A stretch of 64,000 bases of DNA from Koleobacter methoxysyntrophicus (GTDB taxonomy: Bacteria; Bacillota; Thermosediminibacteria; Koleobacterales; Koleobacteraceae), in NCBI RefSeq assembly GCF_017301615.1, contig NZ_CP059066.1, positions 744,001-808,000 of the forward strand, written 5' to 3'. Position numbers and translations under genes: made by a program. The notes beneath the pieces are model-generated. The model ran no database searches. It worked only from the letters and a program-made list of their open reading frames with translations, and was not told the DNA's origin. Below are positions 34,800-43,594 of the stretch, piece by piece; position 1 is the first letter of the stretch, and each line of letters starts with the position of its first letter.

Positions 34800-35125
34800 T
34801 TAAAATTTCATACATTTCCAAAAGTATAGGTTTTTTTTAAAATCACTCCAATCAAATTCTTTTTCGTCAGTAAAAACAATTCTCGGTTTACCTTTTGCCA
34901 CAACTTCATGGGCAGTTTCTACAAGAGCACTGCGTAAAGCTTTATTACCTTTTTTGGTGCGCCTTGATTTACGCTTACCGGCACTTTCACTGTTACCTGG
35001 AGCCGTTCCCGCCCATGATGATAGATGGGCATCTGATGGGAAGCGATCCATCAGCTACTACGGTTTCTGCAGTTCTTCGGCCTACACCGGGAACAGTATC
35101 GATATCGATAAGCTCCAGCATTTGC
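34800..35125 (-). pseudogene. IS110-family transposase remnant
   Basis: On the minus strand LELIDIDTVPGVGRRTAETVVA (written here as a run of two pieces, ELIDIDTV and PGVGRRTAETVVA) is followed, after a frameshift or small deletion, by DRFPSDAHLSSWAGTAPGN and AGKRKSRRTKKGNKALRSAL, the C-terminal transposase domain of IS110/IS1111-like elements. The catalytic N-terminal DEDD part is missing. Six extra bases (a doubled ATCGAT) distinguish it from the second copy at 37794. Non-functional. Confidence 0.8.
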
Positions 35126-35329
35126 CATCTTCTGCTATCTCCAGTGTGGCTGATGTTTTGTCCTAAGAACGGTTTACATGTCCGCCCCTTCCCTCCACCA
35201 TCATTACCGGCTTCTTTGGTACTATGAGCGAATCCGACTCCTTGCATACCGTTTCTCCCGCCTTGGACGAAATGCTCCTTGTGCGGAAAATACTCTTTCG
35301 AGAATATGCAAGGCCTCCCAGGTACGCTG
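35126..35329 (-). pseudogene. Possible group II intron reverse transcriptase remnant
   Basis: A minus-strand frame contains GMQGVGFAHSTKEAGNDGG and GKGRTCKPFLGQN, similar to what I remember of N-terminal segments of clostridial group II intron maturases. It is fused at about 35125 to the IS110 remnant. The frame continues on the far side of the ISAs1 element (36954 onward). No catalytic YADD domain remains. Identity is uncertain. Confidence 0.35.
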
Positions 35330-35450
35330 CAGGGCAAAATCATTTGGAATTTGCAAAAGCGACACATGCAAAAAAATAGGACTGGACAACCTTAAACACC
35401 TGTGATACAGTAGTTTACGAAAATATATTTACTGTATGGCAGGTGATAGA

Positions 35451-36593
35451 ATGACGACGAAAATAGAAGAATATTTTGGAGAAATTGAGGACCCAAGAGC
35501 TGATAATAAACGGCATAAATTAATTGATATTATATTTATGACAATATGTGCAGTTTTATGTGGTATAGAAGATTGGGATGAGATAGCTTTTTACTGTCAG
35601 AAAAGAGAAAAATGGTTTTCAAATTTTTTAGAATTACCACATGGAGTGCCATCGAAAGATACCTTTAGAAGGGTAATTCAAAGGATCAGGCCTGAAGAGT
35701 TTCAAAAATGTTTTTTGAAGTGGGTAGAGGCAGTCAGAGTGATGACAAAAGGTGAGATTGTAGCGATAGATGGAAAAAGGGTAAAACGTTCGTATAATAA
35801 GGTTGAAGGTAAAGCTGCAATACACCTTATAAGCGCATGGGCGAGTGAAAACAAACTGGTTTTAGCTCAAATAAAGACAGAAGAAAAATCAAATGAGATA
35901 ACAGCAATACCTGAACTTCTTAGAATGATAGCTATAGAAGGGTGTATAGTAACAATTGACGCGATGGGAACACAGAAGGAAATCACAAAAGAAATAGTAG
36001 GGCATAATGCGGATTATGTATTAGCTCTTAAGGGGAACCAAGGTACTCTTCATGATGAGGTTGTAGAATTTTTTGATAAGGAAGTCATAAATAAAAGTGA
36101 TAAATTACTTGAGCAGGATCTGGCGAAACATGGCTGTATAATGGATCATTTAAGAACAATAGATAAAGGTCATGGAAGGATAGAAATACGCGACTATTAT
36201 ATTACTGACTATGTTAGTTGGTTAAGCCAGAAAGATGATTGGACTAAATTACAAGCAATTGGAATGGTAAAGTCAGAGAGGATTATAGGTGACGAAAAAA
36301 GTATAGAATATCGCCATTTCATAGCAAGTATAGGACCTGATGCCAAAGAATTTGAGAGAGCTGTACGAGGTCACTGGGGAGTAGAAAACAAGGTACACTG
36401 GGTTTTGGATGTTACATACAATGAAGATGGTAGCAGGATAAGAAAAGATTATGGAGCAGAGAACATGGCATTGTTGAGGCGATTAACCATGAATTTACTG
36501 AGAAAAGATGATACAAAATATATGAGCCTAAAGAAAAAAAGATTAAATTGTATGATTGATGAAGAGTATCTGAAGTATATATTATTTGAATAA
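35451..36593 (+). CDS. ISAs1-family transposase
   Basis: About 380 residues: EEYFGEIEDPRADNKRHKL is the DDE_Tnp_1-associated N-terminal domain, VAIDGKRVKRSYNK carries the first catalytic Asp, VTIDAMGTQKEITKEIV the second, and VHWVLDVTYNEDGSRIRKDYGAENMALLRR the conserved C-terminal Glu region. No stop or frameshift breaks it, so it may be active. ATG 35451 has AGGTGATA five bases upstream. Confidence 0.93.
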   Translation: MTTKIEEYFGEIEDPRADNKRHKLIDIIFMTICAVLCGIEDWDEIAFYCQKREKWFSNFLELPHGVPSKDTFRRVIQRIRPEEFQKCFLKWVEAVRVMTKGEIVAIDGKRVKRSYNKVEGKAAIHLISAWASENKLVLAQIKTEEKSNEITAIPELLRMIAIEGCIVTIDAMGTQKEITKEIVGHNADYVLALKGNQGTLHDEVVEFFDKEVINKSDKLLEQDLAKHGCIMDHLRTIDKGHGRIEIRDYYITDYVSWLSQKDDWTKLQAIGMVKSERIIGDEKSIEYRHFIASIGPDAKEFERAVRGHWGVENKVHWVLDVTYNEDGSRIRKDYGAENMALLRRLTMNLLRKDDTKYMSLKKKRLNCMIDEEYLKYILFE

Positions 36594-36696
36594 AACAGGG
36601 ATTCGCAAGGTGAAGTATACTTGTACATAAAAATTGTTTTACTAATTCACAAATTTCATAAAAACAACATGGTAAGACGTCCGATTAAAATAAAAT

Positions 36697-36887
36697 ATGA
36701 CTATATACTTTACTCAGGACACAGCAAGTCCAGTTGAATTAATGGCAAATCCCGGAGCGACTGTTAATTTGGCTCGGAGCCATGGATGGCGGAGAGCCAA
36801 ATTCCAGAGTGAGCGGAGCATGGATGCGGAGCGAACGGCAAGCGGAGGGATGCCATTTAATTCTCCCTGAGCTAAGGGGATAGTCAT
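36697..36887. repeat. 191-bp MITE-like imperfect palindrome inside the ISAs1 element
   Basis: The ends ATGACTAT..CTCAGG (36697-36718) and the reverse of CCTGAGC..ATAGTCAT (36866-36887) match at 17 of 22 bases. Further in, GAATTAATGGC faces GCCATTTAATTC, and in the centre AATTTGGCTC faces GAGCCAAATT. The interior has repeated GGAGC, ATGGATG units. No coding capacity is evident. Partial copies occur at 17037-17087, 56584-56612 and 57373-57406, so this is a dispersed element rather than part of the IS. Confidence 0.75.
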
Positions 36888-37058
36888 AAAATAAAATTTA
36901 AAAAAAAGCCAAGTTAAAATTTGGGTAGAAGCTTTTTAAATGATTTTGCCCTGGGTACGCTGTGAATAACAACTCATGCTCGCCATGCTCTCAGACCCCA
37001 GTGAAATCCGTTTGTTCTCGCCCCTTCTGTTTAAATTTCATGAATAAATCATAAGTAA

Positions 37059-37087
37059 TTGAAAAATAATAAATCATGTATTATAAT
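37059..37087 (+). promoter_or_regulatory. Promoter of the VapBC-like pair
   Basis: TTGAAA (37059-37064) and a perfect TATAAT (37082-37087) are exactly 17 bases apart, 30 bases upstream of the antitoxin ATG. Confidence 0.75.
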
Positions 37088-37116
37088 CTAAGTAAAAGAT
37101 GTGTGGAGGTGAAAAA

Positions 37117-37401
37117 ATGATACATGCTACGTCTACAATTACAGGAAAAGGGCAAATTCAATTGCCTGCAGAAATCAGAAAAGCTATTGGTGCTGATATA
37201 GGAGATAACGTCATCTTTATAGTACAAGACAACAAAGAAACAGTGTTGAAATTAATAAAAAAGAAAAAGCTTTCACAATTGGGTGGAACGTTAAAATCTC
37301 AGGTAAAATTCAAAAGCATTGATGAAGAAACAGAAAATACAAAAGAAATTTGGGTAAATAAAAGAGTAAGGAGAAATAACAATGGAGAAAATATGGATTG
37401 A
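37117..37401 (+). CDS. AbrB/MazE-like antitoxin
   Basis: A 94-residue protein whose first 45 residues form a swapped-hairpin DNA-binding domain (TSTITGKGQIQLPAEIRKAIGADIGDNV). The C-terminal tail is charged and would embrace the toxin. ATG 37117 follows GGAGGTGA. It overlaps the PIN gene by 20 bases, the standard layout of an antitoxin-toxin operon, and is likely autoregulated at the promoter just upstream. Confidence 0.87.
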   Translation: MIHATSTITGKGQIQLPAEIRKAIGADIGDNVIFIVQDNKETVLKLIKKKKLSQLGGTLKSQVKFKSIDEETENTKEIWVNKRVRRNNNGENMD

Positions 37402-37783
37402 CGCCAATGCCATTTTGAGATTCCTTTTAAAGGACAATGAAGAATTTTATGCAAAAGCGTATGAAATTATGAAAAAAGCGGACAGCGGAGAATTAAAACT
37501 TCTCGTATCTCCTCTCACTATTGCAGAAGTAGTATGGACACTTGAGTCTTTCTACAAAATATCAAAGGATCAAATATCTGATACGCTTATTACCTTTATA
37601 TGTTCTGAATCTGTGGAAGCAGAAGAACGGGACACATTAATTCTATCTCTAAACAGCTATAGAGAAAATAATGTTGATTTTATTGATGCGTATATAGCTG
37701 CCCATGCAATAAATTCAGGAAACAAAAAAGTATTTACTTTTGATAAAAAACATTTCTCAAGGCTTAACGTAGAATTATTTTAA
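37382..37783 (+). CDS. PIN-domain toxin (VapC-like ribonuclease)
   Basis: A 133-residue PIN protein: WIDANAILRFLL gives the first acidic residue, SPLTIAEVVW the Glu, and NNVDFIDAYIAAHA the later aspartates of the metal site. All appear intact. In the VapC family such proteins cleave tRNA or rRNA. It is paired with the AbrB-type antitoxin and sits between two IS110-debris regions, in mobile-rich DNA. Confidence 0.87.
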   Translation: MEKIWIDANAILRFLLKDNEEFYAKAYEIMKKADSGELKLLVSPLTIAEVVWTLESFYKISKDQISDTLITFICSESVEAEERDTLILSLNSYRENNVDFIDAYIAAHAINSGNKKVFTFDKKHFSRLNVELF

Positions 37784-37793
37784 TCAATACCAA

Positions 37794-37906
37794 TCTCAGC
37801 TACTACGGTTTCTGCAGTTCTTCGGCCTACACCGGGAACAGTATCGATAAGCTCCAGTCCTTCCTCAAAAGGACGCAGACGTTCTCCTATCTCCCGGTCT
37901 AATTGC
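37794..37906 (-). pseudogene. Second IS110-family transposase fragment
   Basis: The minus strand reads QLDREIGERLRPFEEGLEL then IDTVPGVGRRTAETVVA, the conserved central region of IS110 transposases. About 55 bases are identical to the copy at 35050-35105 except for the doubled ATCGAT. It abuts the stop codon of the DUF401 gene. Only about 37 codons remain. Confidence 0.8.
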
Positions 37907-39150
37907 TATATCAGGACAAAAGTAGTCACTAGGGCTGTAATTGTAATGACTATCATAGGGATTATTAATTCCCTGTAAACCCCCGCAATATTTGCCTTAA
38001 AATACTCCTTCGTAAGGGCAATGCACAGGTGCATGGGTGATACCAGATATCCCATTTTGCTGCTGACAAAAAGCAGCCCGATATAGCCGAGACCGGCCGT
38101 TCCTCCCGGAAGAAGGTGGAGAAATATGGGGATGGTTAAACCTACTGATGCAAGATTGAGGCCTGTAGCAAAACTGGCCATAAACGGGATTATAAAAACA
38201 AGCAGCCATAAGGGTATGCCCATCCGGAGGAGAAAGTCAGAAAAAACAGGTATTGAACCGGATTCTTCTACTACCCTCCTGAACATCATTATCCCTGCCA
38301 CCGAGTAAATCAATCCCCTGTTTATACCGGGTATAATCATAGTTTTTGCCCTATTCCACCCTGTGCTAAAAATCTGAACGAAGTCTCTTTTGTTATCCTG
38401 TGCCGGATCGTTTAAAAGGGCTGTAAGTATTCCGACAGCCAGGGCAGGAATGAAGTGTATCTTAAAAACCAAACTTAAAACCAGCACTAATATCAAGGGT
38501 AAAAGACTCTTCACTAGATTCATGATGTCTTTTAGGTCCCTTTTTTTGTTTATGCCGAAATTACCGCTTACATTTTTGAAATTTATATAATAGCTTGCAG
38601 CTATACCTGCCATCATAGCCGGAAAATTATATGCTATAATAGAGAGTTTGTCATATCCGCTTAAGTTGCTTGCTAATATAAGGGTTTGATATAACGGATA
38701 GCACATGTACCAGATATGCCTGTAGATTATATTTATTGATGTCTTGTTTTCCGGTGAAAGGTCTAACTTATTGCCGATTTCATCTACCATGGGCGCCGAT
38801 ATGATTGCCCCTCCGGGAACGCTCAAGAGACTTATCAGCCCCGGTGCCGACATAAGCAGGACCTTAGGATTGTTTATCAGGGCCAACAGGGAATCCAGCA
38901 TCTTCTTCAGGCTTCCCGTTTCCTTCATGATATAGCCCAGGATACCGATCATCACGACTATTGCCAGGAGTTCCAGGGTTGATTTATCAATAAGACCTTC
39001 CCAGAGCAGTGTTACCGTCGTCAATCCCAGACCAGAAGCAATTCCGACCATGATTCCGCCGACAACCATGGCCATGCCCAGATTGACCTTATACTTCAGC
39101 AGCAGTATTATAGTTAAAAAGGCTAAAATGAGACCCGTAACAGAAAGCAT
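37906..39150 (-). CDS. DUF401 family membrane protein
   Basis: About 414 residues with roughly ten hydrophobic helices. LSVPGGAIISAPMVDEIGNKL, NIIYRHIWYMCYPLYQTLILAS and GLNLASVGLTIPIF are the conserved stretches I associate with DUF401 transporters of the ion-transporter superfamily. The substrate is not known. Its last codons meet an IS110 fragment, so the natural C-terminus might have been lost, though the length appears normal. GGAGGG precedes the ATG. Confidence 0.78.
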   Translation of the reverse strand: MLSVTGLILAFLTIILLLKYKVNLGMAMVVGGIMVGIASGLGLTTVTLLWEGLIDKSTLELLAIVVMIGILGYIMKETGSLKKMLDSLLALINNPKVLLMSAPGLISLLSVPGGAIISAPMVDEIGNKLDLSPENKTSINIIYRHIWYMCYPLYQTLILASNLSGYDKLSIIAYNFPAMMAGIAASYYINFKNVSGNFGINKKRDLKDIMNLVKSLLPLILVLVLSLVFKIHFIPALAVGILTALLNDPAQDNKRDFVQIFSTGWNRAKTMIIPGINRGLIYSVAGIMMFRRVVEESGSIPVFSDFLLRMGIPLWLLVFIIPFMASFATGLNLASVGLTIPIFLHLLPGGTAGLGYIGLLFVSSKMGYLVSPMHLCIALTKEYFKANIAGVYRELIIPMIVITITALVTTFVLI

Positions 39151-39245
39151 TTAAAACCCTCCATCGCTGTTTGATTAAATGTTCCCTTTTATTGAAAAGA
39201 TTTCTCTGCTAAAATTATTATAGGTCTTTAAAGGAGTGAAAACAA

Positions 39246-41162
39246 GTGTTAATTTTATCGGCAGCAGAAATTAAAAAGAGCTATGGCGCTGAAGAGGTAT
39301 TATCGGGTATTTCATTCCAGGTAAATGATGGGGATAAAATCGGGCTCATCGGGATAAACGGTGCCGGCAAATCTACCCTCCTCAAGATAATAGCGGGGGA
39401 AATTTACCCCGATGAAGGGGAAATAACTAAAGGTAAGGATATCTCCATCGGCTATCTGGCTCAGGAATCGAATCTTGAAGGCGATAACACCCTTTGGCAG
39501 GAAACGGCAGGGGTCTTTGACTATCTCAAAGACATGGAGAAAAACCTGAGGGAACTGGAAAGGAAAATGGGTGAAAGACAGGCTTTGGAAGATAAAGCAT
39601 ATCTGAATAAGCTTATGGAGGAATATTCCTCTCTCGTGGACAGATTCCATAAAAGTGAAGGCTATGAGTATGAAAGCAGGATAAGGGGTGTCCTTTCAGG
39701 CCTGGGATTCACCCCTGAGGAATACGAAAAACCCGTCAGTACCTTGAGCGGAGGGCAGAAAACAAGGCTGGCACTAGGGAAGCTCCTTTTAAAAAAGCCC
39801 TCTCTCCTTCTCCTTGATGAACCAACAAATTACCTCGATATGGAAACCACCGAATGGCTGGAGGATTATTTAAAGGACTACAGGGGGGCGATTATAATCA
39901 TTTCCCATGACCGCTTTTTCCTCGATTCCCTTGTAACCAGGGTGTTTGAAATAGAAGGCCGTCGCCTTCTGGAATTCAAAGGCAATTATACGGATTATGT
40001 AAGGCAGAAAGAAAAACTGAGGGAACAGGAGCAGAAAATGTACTCCCGCCAGCAGGAAGAGATTCAGCGTCTTAAGGAACAGATACGCCGTCAGAAGGCA
40101 TGGAGGAATTTCAGCCAGGCCAACAGCCGGATAAAGACCCTTGAACGGATAGAAATCATGGATAGACCTCCCCTGCCGCCAAAGAAAGCCAGGATATCCT
40201 TCGACCCGGAAATTAAGAGCGGGAAGGAAGTTCTAAAGGTTGAAAACCTGTCAAAAGAATTTAACGGCCGGTTACTGTTCAAAGGTGTTTCATTCAAGAT
40301 TGTTAAAGGTGACCGGATAGGCCTGATCGGCCCTAACGGCACTGGGAAATCTACCCTTTTAAAGATACTGGCAGGTTTCATTCCGCCTTCAGAGGGCGCA
40401 ATAACCCCCGGTCATAATGTACGGGTTTCCTATTATCATCAGGAGCTGGAAGATTTGAATCCCGAAAATACGGTCCTGGATGAAGTCTGGCAGGTGGTAC
40501 CTAAAATGCCCCAGGGTCAGCTCAGAACCATCCTCGGAAGCTTCCTTTTTTCTGGGGAGGACGTATTTAAAAAGATTCATACCTTAAGCGGCGGAGAAAA
40601 GAGCCGGGTCTCACTGGCAAAGCTCATGCTGTCAAGGGGTAATTTCCTGCTAATAGATGAACCTACAAATCATCTGGATATGGTTTCAAAGGAATCCCTG
40701 GAAAGGGCTTTATTAAACTATACCGGAACCCTGTTCATGGTATCCCATGACCGTTATTTTCTAAACAGGGTTGCTACGAGGATATTTGAACTCAAGGATA
40801 ATACATTGAATATATATAACGGGAATTATTCATATTACCTTGAAAAGAAGAAGGCTTTGGAAAAAAAAGAACAGGAAAAGATAATAGAGGTCAGGGAAAA
40901 CAAGAAAAAGGAAAACGCACTTAAGGAACAGGCAGAAAGGGAAAAGAAAAAGAAGGAAAGGGAAATAAAGCAGATTGAAGAAGAAATACTGGAGCTGGAA
41001 GAACGGCTAAAGCACCTGGAAGAACTCCTTTGTCAGGAAGATGTATATTCCGACGAAACAAAAGCCGGGGAAATAAACAGGGAATATCAGAATACCAGAA
41101 AGGAACTGGAAAACCTGTATTCCCTGTGGGCAAAACGGCTGGAATCCGATGATACCGGATAA
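39246..41162 (+). CDS. ABC-F family ATPase
   Basis: About 638 residues with two ABC cassettes: Walker A GINGAGKST and GPNGTGKST, signatures TLSGGQKTRLALGKLLL and TLSGGEKSRVSLAKLML, Walker B LLLDEPTNYLD and LLIDEPTNHLD. Between them is the charged linker (about 245-300, EEIQRLKEQIRRQKAW) typical of ABC-F, and the C-terminus is a coiled coil of about 90 residues. No membrane domain exists, so it acts on the ribosome, in translation rescue or antibiotic resistance. GTG start at 39246 after AAAGGAGTGA. Confidence 0.92.
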   Translation: MLILSAAEIKKSYGAEEVLSGISFQVNDGDKIGLIGINGAGKSTLLKIIAGEIYPDEGEITKGKDISIGYLAQESNLEGDNTLWQETAGVFDYLKDMEKNLRELERKMGERQALEDKAYLNKLMEEYSSLVDRFHKSEGYEYESRIRGVLSGLGFTPEEYEKPVSTLSGGQKTRLALGKLLLKKPSLLLLDEPTNYLDMETTEWLEDYLKDYRGAIIIISHDRFFLDSLVTRVFEIEGRRLLEFKGNYTDYVRQKEKLREQEQKMYSRQQEEIQRLKEQIRRQKAWRNFSQANSRIKTLERIEIMDRPPLPPKKARISFDPEIKSGKEVLKVENLSKEFNGRLLFKGVSFKIVKGDRIGLIGPNGTGKSTLLKILAGFIPPSEGAITPGHNVRVSYYHQELEDLNPENTVLDEVWQVVPKMPQGQLRTILGSFLFSGEDVFKKIHTLSGGEKSRVSLAKLMLSRGNFLLIDEPTNHLDMVSKESLERALLNYTGTLFMVSHDRYFLNRVATRIFELKDNTLNIYNGNYSYYLEKKKALEKKEQEKIIEVRENKKKENALKEQAEREKKKKEREIKQIEEEILELEERLKHLEELLCQEDVYSDETKAGEINREYQNTRKELENLYSLWAKRLESDDTG

Positions 41163-41167
41163 TACTG

Positions 41168-42223
41168 TTATTTTATCTCCCTGGATACCCCGGCATCATC
41201 AAAGGTTGCCATTTCTCTGATGATTTTAGTTGCAGCCTCCACCATGTTAAAGGCCAGGGCAGCCCCGGTTCCCTCTCCAAGCCTCATCTTCATATGGATC
41301 ATAGGCTCAAGCCCCATCAGCCGGAGCATAATCCCGTGGCCCGGTTCCTGGGATACATGGGATGCTATCATATAGTCGATACAGCGCGGCTCTATCCTGC
41401 CCGCTATCAAAGCCCCGGCCGTGGAGATAAATCCGTCGATAACAACGGGTACCCTTCGGGAAGCAGCTCCAAGGATACAGCCTGCAATTGCCCCGATTTC
41501 CAGACCGCCTACCTTAGCAAGTACCCCTACAGGGTCCCGCGGGTCCGGTTGGTTTATTTCAAGTGCCCTTTTAATTGCCCGAAGCTTTAAATTCAGCCGG
41601 TCGTCCCCTATTCCCGTACCTCTACCGACAAGTTCCTCCAGAGGTCTTTCTGAATATACGGCTAGGATAGCACTGCTGGGTGTGGTATTGCCGATACCCA
41701 TCTCACCGGTGCCTATAAGGTCTGCTCCCCTATCTATCTCCTGCCATACCACCTCAATACCCGCTTCTATGCATCTTACAGCTTCTTCCCTGGACATAGC
41801 AGGGCCCCTGGCTATATTATCCGTCCCCCGTTTGACCTTCTTTGAAACCAGACTTTCGTGGTAAACATCAGCGGCTGACCCCACATCCACACATACGATT
41901 CTTGCCCCTGCATGGCGGGCGAGGACATTTATAGCCGCTCCCCCAGAAAGGAAGTTCAATATCATCTGCGGGGTGACTTCCTGCGGATAGGCGCTCACCC
42001 CCTCCTCTACTACACCGTGATCCCCGGCCATAACAATAATGACCTTATCCTTGATTTCGTGCATGGATTCCTTTTTTATCCCTGCCAGTTTTACAGCCAG
42101 TTCTTCAAGTACCCCCAGACTCCCTTTAGGTTTGGTCAGGCTGTCCAGGCGTTTTTTTGCCCTCTCCATTGAATCCTTATCCAGCCCGTCTATCCCTTTT
42201 AATGCCTTTTCTATGAGTTTCAA
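41168..42223 (-). CDS. cobT: Nicotinate-nucleotide:dimethylbenzimidazole phosphoribosyltransferase
   Basis: About 351 residues. KRLDSLTKPKGSLGVLEELA opens the protein; VIVMAGDHGVVEEGVSAYPQEVT, GEMGIGNTTPSSA and IDGFISTAGALIA are CobT hallmarks. It makes alpha-ribazole phosphate for the lower ligand of cobalamin. I choose TTG 42223 because GGGAGAGG lies six bases upstream; the frame stays open further upstream into the terminator. It is governed by the cobalamin riboswitch upstream, alone and without other cob genes. Confidence 0.93.
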   Translation of the reverse strand: MKLIEKALKGIDGLDKDSMERAKKRLDSLTKPKGSLGVLEELAVKLAGIKKESMHEIKDKVIIVMAGDHGVVEEGVSAYPQEVTPQMILNFLSGGAAINVLARHAGARIVCVDVGSAADVYHESLVSKKVKRGTDNIARGPAMSREEAVRCIEAGIEVVWQEIDRGADLIGTGEMGIGNTTPSSAILAVYSERPLEELVGRGTGIGDDRLNLKLRAIKRALEINQPDPRDPVGVLAKVGGLEIGAIAGCILGAASRRVPVVIDGFISTAGALIAGRIEPRCIDYMIASHVSQEPGHGIMLRLMGLEPMIHMKMRLGEGTGAALAFNMVEAATKIIREMATFDDAGVSREIK

Positions 42224-42244
42224 GCTGAACCTCTCCCTTCTTTT

Positions 42245-42292
42245 TTTAATTAAAAAAGCCCCTAACTGCAATATAAATCACAGCTAGGGACT
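42245..42292 (-). terminator. Riboswitch-controlled terminator before cobT
   Basis: On the minus strand AGTCCCTAGCTG and CAGTTAGGGGCT form a stem followed by TTTTTT. It lies between the cobalamin aptamer and cobT, suggesting transcription attenuation when cobalamin is bound. Confidence 0.78.
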
Positions 42293-42304
42293 TTACCATC
42301 ATCC

Positions 42305-42490
42305 CAACTTGCCTTACTGCCCGACAGGCAGGTCTCCTGGCTTACGGATCACAGCTTAACCTTCCCCTTCCCGGCTAGAGCCAGTGGTAACGGAAGGCCG
42401 CTTCCCGTTTACAGTGGCGGGACCGCTCAGGACTTACACCTGATTCCCTATTCTCCCCCTTCAAGGGGGCACCTATCAGGATAATTTTAA
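42305..42490 (-). ncRNA. Cobalamin riboswitch
   Basis: Read on the minus strand it contains GATAGGTGCC, GAATAGGGAATCAGGTG, GTCCCGCCACTGTAA and AAGCCAGGAGACCTGCC, the conserved parts including the B12 box. The total span fits the class. It sits between the 2-hydroxyacid dehydrogenase gene and cobT, upstream of a terminator. Confidence 0.93.
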
Positions 42491-42528
42491 AGTTTGTACA
42501 GCAATTATACCAAACATTCAATAAAATT

Positions 42529-43482
42529 TCAATAACCCCTTCTTAGGTCGACAATATTTTTCATAGGAGTGCCTTCCTGATAAGCCTTCAGATTAAAGGT
42601 AAAAACTTCCATTGCCCTGGTTATGTACATCGGCGATAGTGCCGCATTGTGGGGGGTAATTATCACATTTTCCATCCCGTAAAGAGGGCTGTCTTCAGGC
42701 AGGGGTTCTGTTGAAAATACATCTAACCCTGCCCCTGCTATCCTTCCTTCACGCAGCACCTTAATCAGGGCCTGTTCATCTATTACATCACCCCGTGATA
42801 TGTTTATTAGATATGCAGAGGGCTTCATGGCAGCCAGCTCTTTTTCACCTATCATATGGTAGGTTTCCTTAGTTAAAGGTACCGATAACACTACAAAGTC
42901 GCTCATGGAAAGGACCCTTTTCAGGTCTTCGGAGGGATAAACCCTATCTATCCCTTCAACAGGTTCAGGATTTCTCTTCACGGCTATTACTTCCATGCCG
43001 AAGGCTTTACCCCTTTTGGCTATTTCCGTTCCTATGCTCCCCGCCCCTATAATGCCCAGGGTCTTACCCCAAACTTCCTGGGTTTTATTCTTTTTCCATT
43101 TCCGGCCTATCTGCTGTCTTATCAGGATATTGAACCCCCTGACAAAGGACAGGATGAATGCAAAGACATGCTCGGCAATAGGGATACCGTGAATCCCCCG
43201 GGAGTTCGTTACCAGAATCCCTCTGTTAATCAGATCATCAAAGGGAAGCCTCTCTATCCCCGCGCTCAGCACGTGCAGCCATTTCAGGTTAGGTGATTTG
43301 GCCAGCATTTCGGGAGTCACCTCACCGCTGAATCCCCATGCCGCCAGGACCTCCATTTCCTGCAAAACCCTGTCATCTACTTCCTTTATATTTTCCGCTG
43401 TAATGCACCTCCCCCCCGGCAGGATGGATTTTATTTTTTCAAGGTGTTTCTGTTTAAGGTCGCTCAATATTACGATTACCAT
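42529..43482 (-). CDS. D-2-hydroxyacid dehydrogenase (NAD-dependent)
   Basis: About 317 residues. GKTLGIIGAGSIGTEIAKRGKAFGMEV is the NAD-binding motif; NSRGIHGIPIAEHVFAFIL, INISRGDVIDE, the Glu in AGLDVFSTEPLPEDSPLY and TPHNAALS (catalytic His) complete the family pattern. Probable substrates are 2-oxo acids or glyoxylate/hydroxypyruvate. The start is uncertain; ATG 43482 has only a weak AGG site and TTG 43500 is possible. Confidence 0.85.
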   Translation of the reverse strand: MVIVILSDLKQKHLEKIKSILPGGRCITAENIKEVDDRVLQEMEVLAAWGFSGEVTPEMLAKSPNLKWLHVLSAGIERLPFDDLINRGILVTNSRGIHGIPIAEHVFAFILSFVRGFNILIRQQIGRKWKKNKTQEVWGKTLGIIGAGSIGTEIAKRGKAFGMEVIAVKRNPEPVEGIDRVYPSEDLKRVLSMSDFVVLSVPLTKETYHMIGEKELAAMKPSAYLINISRGDVIDEQALIKVLREGRIAGAGLDVFSTEPLPEDSPLYGMENVIITPHNAALSPMYITRAMEVFTFNLKAYQEGTPMKNIVDLRRGY

Positions 43483-43594
43483 AGTTTTGACCTGGTTCAA
43501 AAAACTTAACTGTTTTTAAAAACAGCCAAGCGGCCATGACCAGGATTTCACTCCTTTCGGATTGGATTTACAAGTGCAAAATTAAATCTATACA

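Larger units (their letters stand above)
35330..36953 (+). mobile_element. ISAs1-family insertion sequence, apparently complete
   Basis: Termini are perfect 16-bp inverted repeats, CAGGGCAAAATCATTT at 35330-35345 and its reverse complement at 36938-36953. A 9-bp target duplication GGTACGCTG flanks both ends (35321-35329, 36954-36962). One transposase gene fills the left part; the 345 bases between it and the right end hold the palindromic MITE-like insert. The perfect ends and duplication indicate recent insertion into older mobile-element debris. At 1624 bp it is longer than most ISAs1 elements, owing to the insert. Confidence 0.9.
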
